Shown: positions 5,355 to 7,070 of the stretch, piece after piece
Numbering within the stretch: position 1 is the first letter of the stretch
Layout of the letters: each line of letters begins with the position of its first letter
From: Helicobacteraceae bacterium
GTDB taxonomy: Bacteria; Campylobacterota; Campylobacteria; Campylobacterales; Sulfurimonadaceae
Length of the DNA: 7,070 nt
Direction of reading: 5' to 3'
Assembly: GCA_027057185.1 (NCBI GenBank)
Contig: JALUJE010000267.1
Span: 1 to 7,070 of the forward strand
Translations under genes and position numbers: made by a program
The notes under the pieces: generated by a model
Told to the model about the DNA's origin: nothing
Seen by the model: only the letters and a program-made list of their open reading frames with translations
Databases searched by the model: none

Positions 5355-5766
5355 ATATGCTATAGCAAATCTGCTTTGAAACAAGTTGCTGATATTGTGT
5401 TAAATCTGCTAGTGAGAGCTCAAAAAGTGCTTCAAGCTCTTTGGTTTTTTCCTCATAAAATAGCGCTAATGCCGGATTTTTTGTGGGTGACTCCACAATA
5501 CTCAACTGCCCTTCGAGTGCTTCAAAAATATCTCGAATAACAATCTCTTTTGAGTCTCGTGCCAGATGGTATCCGCCATGTGCACCACGGGTGCTGCTCA
5601 CCAGACCGGCTTTACGAAGCGTTCCCAAAAGTTGTTCCAGATAGTTCTGCGGAATGTCGGCATGTTCAGATATCTCTTTAATCTGCACCGGTTTTGCACT
5701 TTTACGCAGGTGCAGTTCATACATTGCCGCCAACCCGTACAAACCTTTGGATGAAATCAGTGACAT
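5353..5766 (-). CDS. Rrf2 family transcriptional regulator, CymR-like
   Basis: This 137-residue protein has the Rrf2 layout. An N-terminal winged helix-turn-helix includes SSKGLYGLAAMYEL (5-18), the recognition segment IPQNYLEQLLGTLRKAGLV (38-56) and the wing STRGAHGGYHLAR (58-70); a long helix that would form the dimer interface follows. IscR and NsrR carry three central cysteines for an Fe-S cluster; this protein has none there and its only cysteine is Cys134, near the C-terminus. A cluster-sensing role is therefore unlikely. Rrf2 proteins without the cluster include CymR, which represses cysteine-synthesis genes and senses cysteine supply through CysK. The gene lies between metY (4-base gap) and cysK (12-base gap), so a CymR-like role in controlling this locus is a reasonable inference. 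The ribosome site is AGGG (5777-5774), 7 bases before the ATG, inside the end of metY. Confidence 0.88.
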   Translation of the reverse strand: MSLISSKGLYGLAAMYELHLRKSAKPVQIKEISEHADIPQNYLEQLLGTLRKAGLVSSTRGAHGGYHLARDSKEIVIRDIFEALEGQLSIVESPTKNPALALFYEEKTKELEALFELSLADLTQYQQLVSKQICYSI

Positions 5767-5770
5767 GCAA

Positions 5771-7033
5771 TTACCCTAACGCTTTTGCCAGATCCTCAAT
5801 CAAGTCATCAGCATCTTCAAGACCGACACTCAAGCGTACCAGTCCTTCAGTAACCCCTGCTTTGGCTAAATCTTCCGGAGGTACCTGCATGTGTGTCGTA
5901 CTTGCCGGATGCGTAATAATCGATTTAGAATCTCCAATATTGACTACCACCGCAAATAGTTCTGTTGTATTTAAAACATGCTCCGCCGTCTCAAAATCGC
6001 CCACGTCAAAACTTAAAAGCCCTGATGCCATACCCTCTTTGAACTGCTCTTTGGCACGTTTATGATACAGATCATCATCAAGTCCCGGATAATTAACCTT
6101 CAGCACTTTAGGATGCGCCGCTAAATATTGTGCTACTTTTAACGCATTCTCGCTATGCTTTTTAATGCGTATTGCCAACGTTTCAAGCCCCTGAATAAAG
6201 AGCCAGGAGTTAAACGGTGCCTGAGCTGCACCAATATCTCGAATCAGTGACAGGCGAACCCGCAATGTAAAGATCGGAAACGGCAAGTCTGCATAAACGA
6301 GACCGTGATAACTCTCATCGGGCTCGTTAAACTGCGGATATCGTACATTACCAATGAGTTTATTATTTAATCCCTCGCGCTCAATAATGAGTCCACCAAT
6401 AGCAAGTCCCTGACCGGTAATATATTTACTCGCGCTGTGCACAACAATATCTACCCCTTTTGTTAGTGGATTAAAAAGCATGGGAGTTGCCACCGTATTA
6501 TCACAGATAGTGACCACATCATGTTTATTGGCAATAGCGGCAATTTTTTCGACATTGGCAATGGAGATATTCGGATTGGAAAGCGACTCGAAAAATACGG
6601 CCTTGGTTTTGGCATCAATCAGTGCTTCAAGATCATCGGCACTATCACTGTCAAAAATTTTTGCCGTAATACCAAAACGCTTCATAGTATGGGTCAAAAG
6701 TGTCGTTGCACCACCGTATATTTTCTCTGCAACAATAATATTGTCACCGGCTTCGGCAAGATTGGCAACGGCATTAAAAATAGCCGCTTGACCACTTGAG
6801 GTCGCAATAGCCGCCGCACCTTTTTCCACCGCAGCAATACGAGTCTCTAAAATCTCGGTAGTGGGATTGTTCAACCGGGTGTAGATGGGTCCTAACTCTT
6901 TGAGCGCAAACAGATTAGCAGCCCGTTCAGCCGTTTTAAAGTCATACGCAGTAGTTTGGTACAAAGGAACCGCCATGGTACCTAAGCCCTCTTGATGATA
7001 TCCGCTGTGAAGTGCTAACGTCTCTTGATTCAA
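5771..7033 (-). CDS. metY: O-acetylhomoserine sulfhydrylase (aminocarboxypropyltransferase)
   Basis: This cytoplasmic PLP enzyme of the Cys/Met metabolism family makes homocysteine from O-acetylhomoserine and sulfide, linking sulfide to methionine synthesis. The 420-residue length and the insertion with YPQFNEPDESYHGLVY (232-247) favour MetY over the shorter MetB and MetZ enzymes. Other visible motifs are YQTTAY (25-30), YTRLNNPT (51-58), SSGQAA (79-84), CDNTVATP (177-184, Asp178 for the cofactor nitrogen), SASKYITGQG (200-209, Lys203 as the PLP lysine) and SIITHPASTTH (371-381). The start is TTG at 7033-7031: it follows AAAAGGA at 6 bases, gives the family-typical N-terminus (ETLALHSGY), and no ATG or GTG lies upstream in frame within the window before the -10-like element. 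The next gene starts 4 bases after its stop. MetY heads the operon; it could also use other sulfur nucleophiles. Confidence 0.94.
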   Translation of the reverse strand: MNQETLALHSGYHQEGLGTMAVPLYQTTAYDFKTAERAANLFALKELGPIYTRLNNPTTEILETRIAAVEKGAAAIATSSGQAAIFNAVANLAEAGDNIIVAEKIYGGATTLLTHTMKRFGITAKIFDSDSADDLEALIDAKTKAVFFESLSNPNISIANVEKIAAIANKHDVVTICDNTVATPMLFNPLTKGVDIVVHSASKYITGQGLAIGGLIIEREGLNNKLIGNVRYPQFNEPDESYHGLVYADLPFPIFTLRVRLSLIRDIGAAQAPFNSWLFIQGLETLAIRIKKHSENALKVAQYLAAHPKVLKVNYPGLDDDLYHKRAKEQFKEGMASGLLSFDVGDFETAEHVLNTTELFAVVVNIGDSKSIITHPASTTHMQVPPEDLAKAGVTEGLVRLSVGLEDADDLIEDLAKALG

Positions 7034-7039
7034 TTGTGT

Positions 7040-7046
7040 TCCTTTT
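7040..7046 (-). promoter_or_regulatory. Ribosome binding site that supports the metY TTG start
   Basis: AAAAGGA on the - strand ends 6 bases before the TTG at 7033. The spacing is normal and no other purine-rich site lies nearby, so it decides in favour of TTG rather than a later internal ATG (Met20). Confidence 0.65.
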
Positions 7047-7060
7047 GTTGTGATCGTGAC

Positions 7061-7066
7061 AGTATA
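7061..7066 (-). promoter_or_regulatory. Possible -10 element of the metY operon
   Basis: TATACT on the - strand matches the sigma70 -10 consensus at five of six bases. It would start transcription near 7054, about 20 bases before the metY TTG. The -35 region would lie beyond the right edge of the window, so this remains half a promoter. Confidence 0.4.
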
Positions 7067-7070
7067 GACT

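Noticed and set aside
5353..5766. Calling the Rrf2 gene iscR
   Set aside because: The three cluster-binding cysteines of IscR are absent, and the neighbours are sulfur amino-acid genes rather than iscS, iscU or suf genes. The desulfurase-like gene alone is not enough for that name.
7025..7033. Small palindrome TTGATTCAA at the metY start
   Set aside because: It is short, lies in the first codons of metY and does not match the inverted repeat at 102-120 well enough to be called the same site.
1..7070. Mobile element, phage, CRISPR array, tRNA or rRNA
   Set aside because: I saw no transposase or integrase motifs, no terminal or spaced direct repeats and no RNA gene signatures; nearly all DNA is accounted for by housekeeping sulfur genes.

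Overview
The window is a compact bacterial sulfur-assimilation locus of seven complete genes plus one partial lipoprotein gene at the left edge. It probably comes from the Campylobacterota (a Sulfurovum-, Sulfuricurvum- or Sulfurimonas-like organism). That assignment is inferred from protein flavour, moderate GC content by eye, tight gene packing and the gene set; no rRNA or other phylogenetic marker is present.

Left part, + strand (194-3163): after an intergenic region with a good sigma70-type promoter, four genes run in one direction with gaps of 2 to 10 bases. They encode a small DUF4395 membrane protein, a small DUF2061 membrane protein, an iron-sulfur adenylylsulfate (APS) reductase (cysH) and a siroheme/4Fe-4S sulfite (or nitrite) reductase. 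The two enzymes convert APS to sulfite and sulfite to sulfide. The two leading membrane proteins have no established function and are the least understood part of the locus. Divergent from this operon, at 1-82 on the - strand, is the signal-peptide end of a lipoprotein gene.

Right part, - strand (7033 down to 3132): a second operon reads metY (O-acetylhomoserine sulfhydrylase, TTG start), an Rrf2-family regulator, cysK (O-acetylserine sulfhydrylase) and a class V aminotransferase-fold, cysteine desulfurase-like enzyme. Spacings are 4 bases, 12 bases and an 11-base overlap. A -10-like element lies just upstream of metY at the right edge of the window.

Together the operons cover APS to sulfite to sulfide, incorporation of sulfide into cysteine (CysK) or homocysteine (MetY), and possibly sulfur release from cysteine by the desulfurase-like enzyme. 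The Rrf2 protein lacks the central cysteine triad of IscR and sits beside cysK, which suggests a CymR-like cysteine/sulfide regulator. ATP sulfurylase, sulfate transporters and serine acetyltransferase are not in the window. The two operons converge and their last genes overlap tail to tail by 32 bases, leaving no intergenic space for an ordinary terminator. There is no sign of mobile elements, CRISPR arrays, tRNA or rRNA.
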